64,000 nucleotides of DNA from VRUE01 sp963812335 (GCA_963812335.1 CAWEUU010000006.1:62001-126000), one strand, 5' to 3'. Positions 25,709 through 34,533 are shown, numbered from the stretch's first letter. The notes: generated by a model not told the origin, from the letters alone. Numbers and translations are program-made.

Positions 25709-26638
25709 ATGGCGGGCGCGGGACCACTTCCAAGCGACATCCAGCCGGTCGCCAACGAGACCCGCGATCGGATCATCACCGGGCTGGTCACGTTGATCCC
25801 GTTCCTCGCGATTGGATTCGCCGGCTGGCAGGTCTGGGGCAGCGCCCTGCACTGGAGCGATGTCTTCCTCTTCGCCGGCATGTACGTGTTCACCGGGCTG
25901 GGGATCACCGTCGGCTTCCACCGCCACCTCACCCACCGCGCCTTCAAGGCGAAGCCCTGGCTGCACGGTACGCTCGCGATCCTCGGCTCGGCTGCGATCG
26001 AGGGACCGGTGATCTCCTGGGTCGCCGACCACCGCAAGCACCATGCCTTCTCCGACGAGGAGGGCGACCCGCACAGCCCCCACGTCGACCACGGCCACGG
26101 CTGGTCGGGCGCTCTGCGCGGCCTCTACCACGCGCACATGGGCTGGCTCTTCATCCACACCCAGCGCGGCAACAAGGAACGCTTCGCCCCGGATCTGCTC
26201 AAAGACCCGACGATCAACTGGGTCGATCGCACCTTCATCTACTGGGCGATCGCCGGCCTCCTGCTCCCCTTCGCGCTCGGCTGGGCGATCGGCGGGACCC
26301 TCTTCGCCGCGGCGACCGGCCTGCTCTGGGGCGGCCTGGTCCGCGTCTTCGTCCTGCATCACTTCACCTACAGCATCAACTCGCTCTGCCACGTCTTCGG
26401 CAACCAGGACTTCGAGACGACCGACGAGTCCCGCAACCTGGCGCTGATCGCGATCCCGACCCTGGGTGAGGCCTGGCACAACAACCACCACGCCTTCCCG
26501 ACCTCGGCCACTCACGGCCTCGGCCGCTGGCAGGTCGACCTCTCGGCGGTCGTCATCGACGGCCTCGAGAAGACCGGCGCAGTGTGGGACGTGGTCCGCG
26601 TCCCGCCGGAGCGCATGGCATCAAAAGCCGCCTCCTGA
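25709..26638 (+). CDS. Membrane acyl-CoA/fatty-acid desaturase
   Basis: 309 residues. The three histidine boxes of the di-iron desaturases are intact: HRHLTH (71-76), HRKHH near 108-112 and HNNHH near 256-260. Hydrophobic hairpins (about 22-70 and 172-205) flank them. It inserts a cis double bond, usually delta-9, into acyl chains. The likely partner is the divergent Cfa protein, which modifies double bonds. ATG 25709 is chosen from the upstream -10 box; TTG 25706 is possible. Confidence 0.92.
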   Translation: MAGAGPLPSDIQPVANETRDRIITGLVTLIPFLAIGFAGWQVWGSALHWSDVFLFAGMYVFTGLGITVGFHRHLTHRAFKAKPWLHGTLAILGSAAIEGPVISWVADHRKHHAFSDEEGDPHSPHVDHGHGWSGALRGLYHAHMGWLFIHTQRGNKERFAPDLLKDPTINWVDRTFIYWAIAGLLLPFALGWAIGGTLFAAATGLLWGGLVRVFVLHHFTYSINSLCHVFGNQDFETTDESRNLALIAIPTLGEAWHNNHHAFPTSATHGLGRWQVDLSAVVIDGLEKTGAVWDVVRVPPERMASKAAS

Positions 26639-29092
26639 CTATGGCGCGGCGGTCGATTCGTAGGAATCGATCCAGGAGTTGCAGGCGGCGCTGAGCGGCA
26701 CGATGCGTCGCTTCCCGGCGCGGACGGCGACCAGGTTGCCGACGTAGGCGACGTCGTCGTAGCCGCTGATCCGCTGCAGGAAGCTCGGCTCGGCGGCCTC
26801 GATCGCGATGGGCACCCTGCCACCGGGGCTGCGGTAGGGGCCGGCGGGCCAGAACTGGCCGTCGTTGGCGAGGCTGATCGTGTTCGGCCGCTGGCCGTCT
26901 AGCGCCGGCTTCAGCTCGCGCCTGAGCCCCGGCGCTGAGACCGTCAGGGCAAAGGGGGAGAAGTACTGCAGCGAGAGCCGCCAGCGACCGCGCGGCAGCG
27001 CGATCGTCTGCGCGGTGCGTTCGCCGAGCTGCAGCTTGGCTCCCTCGTCCCAGCCTGCCCTGGGGGCGACCCTGACGTCCGGGAAGAGCGATGCCCGTCC
27101 CTCGTTGGCGAGCAGGATGCGGATCTCCGGCGCGACGCAGCCGGCCCAGGCGCCGGCGTCGGTGCCCTCGAGCAGCACGTGGCGGTCCTCAGGCGGTTCG
27201 CCGGTCCGCTCCCAGAGGATGTAGGAGGGGGTGGCGGCGATGCGCTTGAAGGCGCCGGGCGCCTGGCTGTTCCAGGCGGCGCGGCCGGTGATCACGTAGG
27301 GGAAACGGTCGAGGGTGCCGCGTGAGAAGGAGTCGAAGTCGATCGGGCTGTAGGCGTCGCCGGTGTCGAACGGCTTCTCCGGGTTCTCCTCGACGTCGGG
27401 GTCGGGGAACTCGACCAGGGGCACGTGCGTGTCGGCGCCGAGCAGCTCATAGGCGGCGTAGCGATCCTGGCCGGCGTAGAGCACCGGCTTGCCGTGCAGG
27501 ATCGGCATCAAGGCGCGCAGCTCGCCCCCGTGTCCGCCCGGCGCCACGGGCGCGTTGCGCAGAGCCAGGAAGCTCGAATAGGCCGCGCCACCGATGAAGA
27601 CGACTGCGAGCGCGCTCCAGGCAACGCGCCGGAGGGGCGCGTTCGTCTCTTGTCGCGCTGGGCCCGACAAACGGCGAACGCCGGCGCCAAACTCGGCGAG
27701 GAGGGGGCGGATGGCGACAAGCATCGCCAGCGGCGCGGCGATCATCAGCGCCTTGGCCTGCGAGTAGTAGCCGCTGGTCGGCAGCGCCGCGAGGTAGAGG
27801 ATGACGCAGGCGGCGAGGCCGAGCGGGACCGCCAACTCACGCCGCCGCACCCACCACCAGGCGCCGGCGAGCAGGGCGAGCGCGCCGATCGCTCCGGCGA
27901 GGCCGGTCAAGTGCGCGCCGCCAGGCGCGTCGAGACGGTAGTTGCTCGCCGGCCAGACCCCGAGCGCCTCCAGCGGTGAGACGGGGCCGTAGGTGTCGGC
28001 CCCGGCAACCTTGCTGAAGGTGTCGACAAAGCCGAAGGGGCCGACCAGCGTGGCGGCGACGCCGAGCGCGGCCAGCAGCACGATCATCAAGAGGGTCCGC
28101 GGGCGGAAGAGCAAGCGCAGCAGCCGGCGCGGCGCCAGCGCTCGCCGCACTGCGGGCAGGGTGAGGCTCCAGAGAGCCGCGATCGCGAGCGGCCAGGCGA
28201 GCCCGGCGAAGCTGTAGGAGAAGAAGATGCCGCCGGCGACCGCCAGCCAGGGCAGCGCGCCCAGCAGGCGCCCGAGTGACGTGCCTCTGGTTGAGTACCC
28301 ATTGTGGCCTCGAACTCGAGGCACGTCCGCCCGGGCGACGTCGATGTCTCGCAGGGCGACGGCGACGGCAAGGACGAAGAGCGCCTCGGCGGTCTCCTTG
28401 AAGGTGCCCTGGGCGAAGTAGGAGGCGGCGAGGTAGGGGACGGCGACCAGGGTCGCCGCCAACAGGCGCCGGCCGGGCCCGAAGCCCGGCAGCGCGGCGA
28501 GCGCGGTCAGCCCGGTGAGGATGCCGATCGCGAAGATCTCGCCGACGAAGGCCTGCCCGAGCCCGATTCCGGGCACCGCTGCGGTGGCGACGGCGAGGCC
28601 GTGCGGGCCGAGTGGGTAGCCGGCATCGGGGATCGGGCCCGTGCCGCTTCGCAGCCACTCAGCCCAGGCCAGGTGCAGGCCGAGATCGTTGTTGACGCCG
28701 ATCCCGAGCAGACCCCAGCGGCCGCTGATCGCAAACGGAATCGAGAGCACGAGGGCGACACCGATCGCGACGAGGATCCCGTCCCGTATCTCCGTCCGCC
28801 GACGGGCCGCATCCGGTCGATATGGCTCCGCTTGAGGCTCGTCGGCCGCCGCACGGCGGGACAGCCCGAGGACGACCGCGGCGGCGATCAGCAGCAGGAC
28901 CAGGCCCAGGGTCGCCGAGGTCCCGTGGCCGGGGGCGCGGGCGAGCAGGCCGGTCACGCTCAGCACGGCGCCGAAGCCGGCCGCCGGCTCCAGCCACGAC
29001 CAGGCGGTGCGGCCCGCGAGCAGCAGCAGCGCACGCCCGACGAGAAGCGAGGCGGCGCAGATCAACGCCGCCGAGACGTAGGTCCCGATCAT
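26639..29092 (-). CDS. Large polytopic membrane protein, glycosyltransferase-C-like architecture
   Basis: About 817 residues. The first about 520 residues hold 12 or more hydrophobic helices, and the rest is an extracytoplasmic domain. A loop with NNDLGLHLAWAEWL near 135-150 carries acidic residues as in GT-C enzymes such as arabinosyl or mannosyltransferases, but no family motif is certain. The start is ATG 29092; TTG 29104 is an alternative. A 48-nt palindromic repeat (28279-28326) encodes an insert, VPRVRGHNGYSTRGTS, near residue 260 in a loop. It is convergent with the desaturase. Substrate unknown; cell-envelope glycan assembly is the likeliest role. Confidence 0.65.
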   Translation of the reverse strand: MIGTYVSAALICAASLLVGRALLLLAGRTAWSWLEPAAGFGAVLSVTGLLARAPGHGTSATLGLVLLLIAAAVVLGLSRRAAADEPQAEPYRPDAARRRTEIRDGILVAIGVALVLSIPFAISGRWGLLGIGVNNDLGLHLAWAEWLRSGTGPIPDAGYPLGPHGLAVATAAVPGIGLGQAFVGEIFAIGILTGLTALAALPGFGPGRRLLAATLVAVPYLAASYFAQGTFKETAEALFVLAVAVALRDIDVARADVPRVRGHNGYSTRGTSLGRLLGALPWLAVAGGIFFSYSFAGLAWPLAIAALWSLTLPAVRRALAPRRLLRLLFRPRTLLMIVLLAALGVAATLVGPFGFVDTFSKVAGADTYGPVSPLEALGVWPASNYRLDAPGGAHLTGLAGAIGALALLAGAWWWVRRRELAVPLGLAACVILYLAALPTSGYYSQAKALMIAAPLAMLVAIRPLLAEFGAGVRRLSGPARQETNAPLRRVAWSALAVVFIGGAAYSSFLALRNAPVAPGGHGGELRALMPILHGKPVLYAGQDRYAAYELLGADTHVPLVEFPDPDVEENPEKPFDTGDAYSPIDFDSFSRGTLDRFPYVITGRAAWNSQAPGAFKRIAATPSYILWERTGEPPEDRHVLLEGTDAGAWAGCVAPEIRILLANEGRASLFPDVRVAPRAGWDEGAKLQLGERTAQTIALPRGRWRLSLQYFSPFALTVSAPGLRRELKPALDGQRPNTISLANDGQFWPAGPYRSPGGRVPIAIEAAEPSFLQRISGYDDVAYVGNLVAVRAGKRRIVPLSAACNSWIDSYESTAAP
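28279..28326 (+). repeat. 48-nt palindromic element inside the membrane-protein gene
   Basis: Same sequence type and plus-strand orientation as 15573-15620 (40 of 48 identical, ends ACGTGCCTC...GAGGCACGT). Here the gene is on the minus strand, so the element is read in the opposite sense yet still gives an open 16-codon insert. Confidence 0.8.
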
Positions 29093-29138
29093 CAGAGAGG
29101 GCAACCTATTTCAGCCGCCGCCAGAAGCGCCGCCCGGC

Positions 29139-29852
29139 TCAATGCTTCTCGGCGGCCTGCTCGAGCGTCTCGCGCAGGTTGTCGCCGCGCAGCGGCTCGG
29201 CGTGCCCGGCGGCTACGACCTTGGGCTCGAGCGCCGCGAGCTTGCGCACCGACTGCTTCGCCTGCGCGTGGTCCCAGGCCCAGGCCGGGTGGGGAACGCT
29301 GGCCTCGCCCTCGGGCAGCGGTTTGAGCCGGGCCGAGTCGACGAAGTAGACGACGTCGCTGACCAGCGCCACCCGGTCGCTCTCGCGCCAGAGGCCGATC
29401 AGTCCGGGCGCGTGGCCGGGGAAGTGGACGACGCGGAAGCCGGCGACCTCGTCGCCCTCGGCGACCGTGCCGGCGATCTTCACGGCGCCGCCGTCCCAGC
29501 GCCGCAGCAGGAAGGGATAGATCCAGCGCACCGGAGCAACCGGCAGCTGTGAGAGGTCCATGTACGGCGTTATCGAGGCGTCGCTTTCGGCGTCGGCGAC
29601 ATCGTCCGGGTGGCAGTAGACCGGGGCGCCGAGCCCGGGCGCGGTGCCGCGATGGTCGGCGTGGGCATGTCCGAGCACCACTCGCTCCACGCCGCCGAGC
29701 TGCTCGCCGGCCGCTCGCGCCTTCTTGGTCATCGCCTTGCTGCCGGCGTCGAACTGGACCACGCCACCGCCCTCCTGCTCGATGAAGTAGATGTTCATCG
29801 AGTTGCGCAGGTCGCCCTGCAGCAGCCACACGCCGTCGGCGACTCTCTCCAT
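29139..29852 (-). CDS. MBL-fold metallo-hydrolase
   Basis: 237 residues. Zinc-site motif HAHADH near 62-67, with PGHAPG near 147 and SDVVYF near 165 supplying further ligands; a late GHAEPL His is near 217. The N-terminus MERVADGVWLLQGDLRNSMNIYFI is the usual substrate-strand pair. ATG 29852 is supported by TACCCT exactly 6 nt upstream. It precedes the large membrane protein by about 46 nt and may share its transcript. Substrate unknown. Confidence 0.83.
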   Translation of the reverse strand: MERVADGVWLLQGDLRNSMNIYFIEQEGGGVVQFDAGSKAMTKKARAAGEQLGGVERVVLGHAHADHRGTAPGLGAPVYCHPDDVADAESDASITPYMDLSQLPVAPVRWIYPFLLRRWDGGAVKIAGTVAEGDEVAGFRVVHFPGHAPGLIGLWRESDRVALVSDVVYFVDSARLKPLPEGEASVPHPAWAWDHAQAKQSVRKLAALEPKVVAAGHAEPLRGDNLRETLEQAAEKH

Positions 29853-29858
29853 GGCTCA

Positions 29859-29864
29859 AGGGTA
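29859..29864 (-). promoter_or_regulatory. -10 box of the metallo-hydrolase gene
   Basis: TACCCT on the minus strand, exactly 6 nt before the ATG at 29852; leaderless arrangement. Confidence 0.45.
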
Positions 29865-29884
29865 GCCCGCGGCCGGGGGCGGGC

Positions 29885-29890
29885 TAGGCT
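29885..29890 (+). promoter_or_regulatory. -10 box of the small membrane ORF
   Basis: TAGGCT, identical to the box before the SRPBCC gene, 8 nt before ATG 29899. It supports the 49-codon frame as a real gene. Confidence 0.4.
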
Positions 29891-29898
29891 CCCCCTCG

Positions 29899-30048
29899 AT
29901 GCCGATGCTGTGGAAAGCCGGGATGGTCGTGCTGATCGTCTGCCTCGTCGCCTCGATGGCGATCGCGATCGTGCGCCTGGCGACGACGCCGACCGAGATC
30001 CTGGGCGATGGCTTTCGCGGTTTGCCCGCACGCCAGCCGGCGCGTTAG
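29899..30048 (+). CDS. Small single-pass membrane protein, 49 aa
   Basis: Not recognised. A 49-residue frame beginning MPMLWKAGMVVLIVCLVASM, with one hydrophobic helix (about residues 8-27) and a short polar tail ending PARQPAR. Support comes from the -10 box 8 nt upstream and from filling the gap between divergent genes. Its TAG stop (30046-30048) is also the first half of the -10 box TAGTAT of the next gene, so the two are likely transcribed separately. Function unknown. Confidence 0.5.
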   Translation: MPMLWKAGMVVLIVCLVASMAIAIVRLATTPTEILGDGFRGLPARQPAR

Positions 30049-30051
30049 TAT
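30046..30051 (+). promoter_or_regulatory. -10 box of the universal stress protein gene
   Basis: TAGTAT exactly 6 nt before the GTG at 30058; leaderless arrangement, overlapping the stop codon of the small membrane ORF. Confidence 0.5.
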
Positions 30052-30057
30052 CGCTGC

Positions 30058-30501
30058 GTGTTCTCTCGAATCGTGGTTGGCACCGACGGGTCGGAGACCG
30101 CTGCCGAGGCGGTCCGACAGGCTGGCGAGTTGGCGAAGCTCGCCGGAGCGCAGCTGAGCATCGTCAGCGCCTACGAGCCGGTCTCCAAACGCCGCATCCA
30201 GAGTGAGCAGGAAGGCGCGCCGGCCGATGTCCAGTACGAGATCGGCCCGCGCGAGGACGTCAACCTCGTGCTCGAGGCGGCAGCCGCCTCGGCCAAGAAG
30301 GAAGGGCTCGAGGTGCAGACCCACCCGGTCGAGGGCGGCCCGACCGACGCGATCCTCAACGTCGCCGAGGAAACCGGCGCCGACCTGATCGTCGTCGGCA
30401 ACAAAGGGATGACCGGGGCGCGTCGCTTCGTGCTCGGCAGCGTCCCCAACAACATCTCCCATCACGCTCCATGCAGCGTGATGATCGTCAGAACCACCTA
30501 G
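30058..30501 (+). CDS. Universal stress protein (UspA family)
   Basis: 147 residues, one Usp domain. N-terminal strand FSRIVVGTDGSETA with the conserved Asp, then the nucleotide-binding G-2x-G-9x-G-[ST] motif as GNKGMTGARRFVLGSV near 119-134, ending SVMIVRTT. The intact motif predicts ATP binding. Such proteins are induced in stress and stationary phase. GTG start is set by the -10 box 6 nt upstream. Confidence 0.92.
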   Translation: MFSRIVVGTDGSETAAEAVRQAGELAKLAGAQLSIVSAYEPVSKRRIQSEQEGAPADVQYEIGPREDVNLVLEAAAASAKKEGLEVQTHPVEGGPTDAILNVAEETGADLIVVGNKGMTGARRFVLGSVPNNISHHAPCSVMIVRTT

Positions 30502-30508
30502 CCTCAGG

Positions 30509-31672
30509 TCATGCGGACGGGTCGGTTGCGGCCCCGGCGTCGATCAGACCGGCGCCCTGACGGCCGCCTGGGCCCAGCAGGTCGCGGGCGGTGCTGCGCA
30601 GGCGCCGGGTGAGGCGGTTGACCTTCCCCCGCCGTGAGACGCCGTCGGGTATGACCCCGGAAGCGAGCACCATCGCCGCGACGCCGGACACGTGCGCGGC
30701 CGCCATCGAGGTGCCGATGTAGCTGCCCGGCTCGCCGAAGCGGCGCGTGTTCCCGCCTTTCAGGGTCACCTGGTAGATCGATCGGCTTGAGACCGACGGG
30801 CAGCCGGGGATGGGTGTGCCGCCGCCGGGCGCGACGAGGTCGATCCCCCTGCCGGGGAGCTTCGAGTAGCTGCCCAGGCAGCCGCCCTCGGTCGAGCCGC
30901 CGACGCCTATCGCACGCGGCCCGGTGGCCGGTGGCGAGACGCATGCCTCCGAGCCGAGATTGCCGATCGAGGCGACCGTGACGACCCCCTTGCGGTAGGC
31001 GCGGCGCAGCTCCTCGTTTATCCCGGGCACCCGCTTGCCACAGCCGAAGTTGAAGCTCATGTTGATCACGTCGGCGCCGTGGGCGACGGCGTAGCGGATG
31101 CCGTGTGCGATGTCGTCGGCCGCGCCGCTTCCGTGGCGGTCGAGCACGCGGACCGGCATCAGCTTGGCGCGGTAGGCGAGCCCGACGAGCCCGACGCCGT
31201 TGTTGGTCTTCTCAGCGATCGTGCCGGCAACGTGGGTGCCGTGGCCGTTACGGTCGAGCGGCAGGCGATCGTCGTCGACGAAGTCGTAGCCGCGGGTGAA
31301 CTGGCCGGCGGCGAAGTCGGGGCTGCGGCGGAAGCGCCGGCCGTAGTTGCGGTAGGCGATGCCGGTATCGAGCACCGCGACCACGACATCCCGCGCGCCG
31401 GGTCGGCCCGCTGCGACCAGGTTGCGCCAGCCGCCGACCGCATCGATCCCGCCCGGCGAGACGGGCAGCGCGGCGGTCCCGTTCCCCTCCCAGGGCAGGA
31501 AGTTCCATTGCAGCGAGACCCAGGCGCCCGGCGGCCCGGGGGGCTTCGACAGTGCCCCAGGGTCGTCGGCGAGCGCCATATGCGCAACCGGCCCCTGCGC
31601 CTCGGCGTCGGCCACGACCGTACCTGCGGCGAGCGCGATCAGCACAGCGGAAATCGAAAGCAGTCGTTTCAT
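30509..31672 (-). CDS. Secreted subtilisin-like serine protease (S8)
   Basis: 387 residues. Signal peptide MKRLLSISAVLIALAAGTVV with cleavage near ADAEA. The catalytic triad is complete: Asp in AVLDTGIAYR, His in NGHGTHVAGT and Ser in GTSMAAAHVSG. The oxyanion Asn lies in ASIGNLGS. There is no obvious Pro-domain of usual length, only about 75 residues before the Asp. Start at ATG 31672 because the signal peptide begins there; ATG 31702 would add ten polar residues. Exported protease of unknown target. Confidence 0.92.
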   Translation of the reverse strand: MKRLLSISAVLIALAAGTVVADAEAQGPVAHMALADDPGALSKPPGPPGAWVSLQWNFLPWEGNGTAALPVSPGGIDAVGGWRNLVAAGRPGARDVVVAVLDTGIAYRNYGRRFRRSPDFAAGQFTRGYDFVDDDRLPLDRNGHGTHVAGTIAEKTNNGVGLVGLAYRAKLMPVRVLDRHGSGAADDIAHGIRYAVAHGADVINMSFNFGCGKRVPGINEELRRAYRKGVVTVASIGNLGSEACVSPPATGPRAIGVGGSTEGGCLGSYSKLPGRGIDLVAPGGGTPIPGCPSVSSRSIYQVTLKGGNTRRFGEPGSYIGTSMAAAHVSGVAAMVLASGVIPDGVSRRGKVNRLTRRLRSTARDLLGPGGRQGAGLIDAGAATDPSA

Positions 31673-31756
31673 CGTCGGTTTCGGCTCGCGGAATCCCTGC
31701 ATCGGTGCGAGCTATCGATCTAACACCCGCCCGCCGGGGAAGTTGTCGCCCCACGA

Positions 31757-31762
31757 TACTTT
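31757..31762 (+). promoter_or_regulatory. -10 box of tadA
   Basis: TACTTT exactly 6 nt before the ATG at 31769; leaderless arrangement. Confidence 0.45.
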
Positions 31763-31768
31763 CGGCCG

Positions 31769-32248
31769 ATGCCAGAAGCCGCCAGCGACACGCAGCAGCG
31801 TCTGATGGGCCTGGCGATCGAGCGAGCCCGTGAGGCGGAGACGCACGGCGACGTGCCGATCGGCGCCGTGATCGCCCGCGACGGCGAGCCGCTCGCCGCG
31901 GCGGGCAACGAGCGCGAGCTGCGCCGCGACCCGACCGCCCACGCCGAGATTCTCGCGATTCGCGCCGCCGCCGAGGTGCTGGGGGGCTGGCGCCTGCCGG
32001 AGACGGCTCTCTACGTCACGCTCGAGCCGTGCGCGATGTGCGCCGGCGCGATCGTCCTCGCCCGCATCCCCACGGTGGTCTTCGGCGCGCCCGACCCCAA
32101 GGCCGGCGCCGCCGGCAGCGTCCTCGATGTCCTGGCCGAGCCCACCCTCAATCACCGCCCCGAGGTCGAAGGCGGCGTGATGGAAGGCGAGTGCGCGGTG
32201 CTGCTGCGAGATTTCTTCGCCTCGCGTAGGACCGCCCGCCGGGCCTGA
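31769..32248 (+). CDS. tadA: tRNA-specific adenosine deaminase
   Basis: 159 residues. Zinc deaminase motif H58-A-E60 and PCAMC (C88, C91), with the catalytic Glu60. It converts A34 to inosine in the anticodon of tRNA-Arg(ACG). The length and the C-terminal helix (LLRDFFASRR) are usual for TadA rather than guanine deaminase. A leaderless -10 box fixes the start. It lies 23 nt upstream of a tRNA-Ser gene. Confidence 0.93.
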   Translation: MPEAASDTQQRLMGLAIERAREAETHGDVPIGAVIARDGEPLAAAGNERELRRDPTAHAEILAIRAAAEVLGGWRLPETALYVTLEPCAMCAGAIVLARIPTVVFGAPDPKAGAAGSVLDVLAEPTLNHRPEVEGGVMEGECAVLLRDFFASRRTARRA

Positions 32249-32271
32249 GCCAATACCCTTGGAGGGAACCC

Positions 32272-32361
32272 GGAGAGGTGTCCGAGTGGCTTAAGGAGCG
32301 CGACTGGAAATCGCGTGGGCGGGGTTAACCCGCCTCGTGGGTTCGAATCCCACCCTCTCCG
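32272..32361 (+). tRNA. tRNA-Ser(GGA)
   Basis: A 90-nt class II tRNA. Acceptor GGAGAGG (32272-32278) pairs with CCTCTCC (32354-32360) and the discriminator is G. Anticodon loop CTGGAAA gives GGA (reads UCC/UCU). The long variable arm (GGGCGGGGTTAACCCGCC) and GGTTCGAATCC T-arm are complete. CCA is not encoded. TACCCT (32255-32260) may be the -10 box. Confidence 0.95.
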
Positions 32362-32371
32362 CTGAAGAGCC

Positions 32372-34327
32372 TCAAGCGGCTTCGGGCGTCACCGCGAGGC
32401 TTGATTCGGAAGCTGGAGCCTCGCCGAGCGGCATCACGATCAGCTCATCCTCGGGGATCGGCGCCGGGGAAGCGGGGCGGTGGCCGCGCAGGCGCTCGTG
32501 GCTGCAGACGACGTAGCACCACTCCATCAGGCGCATGCGCGAGGCGGGGTCCATTTCCTCGACTGTGGCGCCGACCAGGTAGCTGCCGCCGGCCTCGCGG
32601 CAGGAGCGGATCTCGATCTGGGCGGCGACCTCGTGCGTCTCGCCGTCGGCGTCCTCGAGCTCGAGCAGCACGGCGGGGCACTCGCCGACGGTCAGCGGGG
32701 CGTCGAGCACGAGGCCGACCCCTGCGGCACTGGCGTCGACCAGGCTGCCGCCGACGTGCCCGCCCTTGGCGAAGCAGTGCACCGGCGCGGCGCCCTCGAA
32801 GCGGTAGACCTGGCGCCGCTGCCGGCGACGGCCTACCGCACGGAGGGTCCGCAGCACGCGGCGCAGCTCGATCAGGCCGAGCAACGGGACGACGACCGCG
32901 GCGATCCCGGGCATGTCGGGAAGCGGCCCGATCCCGGCGAGGTCGAGCAGGCGCATCGCCGTGCCGCCGGCGAGCACGACCGCGGCGACGATCACCAGGT
33001 GCAGCTTGCGTACCGCCGCGAGGCCGCCGCCGTCGGCGCCCTGCTTCGGCGTCACCTTGAAGGCCGTCCGGCCGGGGCGGAAGATGCAGCGCAGCGCCCG
33101 GGTGTAGATCTCCATCGTCAGCAGCTCGTAGTGGGCGGTCTCGCCGATCTTCATGTAACCGCGGGTCAGCGCCGAGCCGGCGAGCAGGTTGAGGCTGACC
33201 GCGGGCAGCCAGAGGGCGGCGAGCGCGACGACGCTGATCTTCATCGGCAGCGCCCCGGTCCACATCACGAGGCCCAGCGTGAGCAGCAGCAGCAGGCGCA
33301 TCGGCGGCGCCAGGTAGGCGGCGAGGCTGACGAAGTAGGAGAGGCGCTGCAGCGGGTGCAGGGTGCGGGCGCGCAGCGGCGACTCGGGCAGGGTGAAGAC
33401 GGCGAGGTTGCCCCGCGCCCAGCGGTCGCGCTGCAGCAGGTAGCCGTCGAGGTCGTGTGGGGCGAGGCCCTGGACGAGAACCTCGTCGTGGTAGCGGCTG
33501 GTCCAGCCGTAGCGCTGCATGCGGATCGTCGTGTGGAAGTCCTCGGCGATCGTCTCGGTCGCGACGCCGCCAATTTCGAGCAGCGGCTCGCGCCGCAGCA
33601 ACGCCGCCGAGCCGCACCAGTAGGCGGCGCCGTGACGGTCCTTGCCGGGGCAGACGACCCGGTAGAAGAGCGACTGCTCGTGGCGGCCGACGACGTAGTG
33701 CTGGACCGAGTCGTGGTTGAAGAAGTCGTGCGGGCTCTGCACCAGGGCGACCTTCTCGTCGTCGAAGTAGCCGACCATGGCGTCGAGTGCGTCGGGCATC
33801 GGCACGTGGTCGGCGTCGAGCATCAGCACCAGCTCACCTTCGGTGCGAGGCAGGGCGGCGTTGATGTTGCCGGCCTTTGCGTGCGAGTTATCGGGGCGGG
33901 TCAGGTACACGGCGCCGGCGGTCTGGGCCAGTTCCTCCATCTCCGGCCGCCGGCCGTCGTCGAGCAGATAGGTCGTGTGCGGATAGGTCAGCGCGCGGCA
34001 GCCGGCAAGCGTCGCCGCGACGACCTCGAAGGCCTCGTCATAGGTGCAGACGTAGACGTCGACCCTGCGCCCCGGAGTAGCCGGGGGCCGCGAGGCGGCC
34101 GGACGCGACCACGAGTACCAGGCGAGCGTGCCGAGCGCCCAGAGCCCGTAGACCTCGGTGATCAGCAGCATCGCGAAGAGGAAGGGGTTGGCGCCTTCGC
34201 CGCTCCAGCCGAAGCGCCAGATCAGGTAGCCGACCCCCCAGAGCAGCGCGGTGATCGCGAACAGCCGCAGGGGAACGGGATGGCGGTCGAAGAACCGTCC
34301 GAGCCGGGTTTGCGCGGTTGACTGCAC
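32372..34327 (-). CDS. Cellulose-synthase-like glycosyltransferase with PilZ domain (BcsA type)
   Basis: 651 residues. About seven to eight membrane helices surround a GT2 domain with DDG (LLDDGRRPE, near 120), DxD (LMLDADH, near 172), a TED-like AED (TIAEDFHTTIRM, near 270) and QRDRW (near 305). The C-terminal about 100 residues form a PilZ domain: basic RRQRRQVYR and DASAAG match the c-di-GMP RxxxR and DxSxxG motifs. It polymerises a beta-linked glucan or related polymer under c-di-GMP control. No bcsB or bcsC is nearby, which is unusual for cellulose operons. GTG start at 34327. Confidence 0.88.
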   Translation of the reverse strand: MQSTAQTRLGRFFDRHPVPLRLFAITALLWGVGYLIWRFGWSGEGANPFLFAMLLITEVYGLWALGTLAWYSWSRPAASRPPATPGRRVDVYVCTYDEAFEVVAATLAGCRALTYPHTTYLLDDGRRPEMEELAQTAGAVYLTRPDNSHAKAGNINAALPRTEGELVLMLDADHVPMPDALDAMVGYFDDEKVALVQSPHDFFNHDSVQHYVVGRHEQSLFYRVVCPGKDRHGAAYWCGSAALLRREPLLEIGGVATETIAEDFHTTIRMQRYGWTSRYHDEVLVQGLAPHDLDGYLLQRDRWARGNLAVFTLPESPLRARTLHPLQRLSYFVSLAAYLAPPMRLLLLLTLGLVMWTGALPMKISVVALAALWLPAVSLNLLAGSALTRGYMKIGETAHYELLTMEIYTRALRCIFRPGRTAFKVTPKQGADGGGLAAVRKLHLVIVAAVVLAGGTAMRLLDLAGIGPLPDMPGIAAVVVPLLGLIELRRVLRTLRAVGRRRQRRQVYRFEGAAPVHCFAKGGHVGGSLVDASAAGVGLVLDAPLTVGECPAVLLELEDADGETHEVAAQIEIRSCREAGGSYLVGATVEEMDPASRMRLMEWCYVVCSHERLRGHRPASPAPIPEDELIVMPLGEAPASESSLAVTPEAA

Positions 34328-34444
34328 GGAGCGTGCATCGGCGGTGGGGCGGCGGGGCTTGAGCGCTGGAATAGGCGACGTTTACGCCGGGGTCGCCGCG
34401 CGTCCCGCCGCTACGTAGAATCACTCGCCGGACCGAAGTTCCCC

Positions 34445-34533
34445 GGAGGGGTGCCGGAGTGGTTGAACGGGGCGGTCTCGAAAACCGTTGTGCGGCGCAA
34501 GCCGTACCGTGGGTTCGAATCCCACCCCCTCCG
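34445..34533 (+). tRNA. tRNA-Ser(CGA), copy 1
   Basis: An 89-nt class II tRNA. Acceptor GGAGGGG (34445-34451) pairs with CCCCTCC (34526-34532), discriminator G. Anticodon loop CTCGAAA gives CGA (reads UCG). The variable arm uses CGGC-GCAA-GCCG. All stems are intact, so this is taken as the functional, original gene. Its 3' end is the likely attachment site for the islands that follow. Confidence 0.95.

Noticed and set aside
24388..26037. A 549-codon minus-strand frame over cfa and the desaturase promoter
   Set aside because: It reads cfa in a shifted frame (Arg/Ala/Pro-rich) and runs through two promoters.
32480..34321. A 613-codon open frame on the plus strand opposite the BcsA-like gene
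   Set aside because: It is a mirror frame caused by high GC at third positions. It has no family motifs, while the minus-strand frame has DDG, DxD, QxxRW and PilZ motifs.
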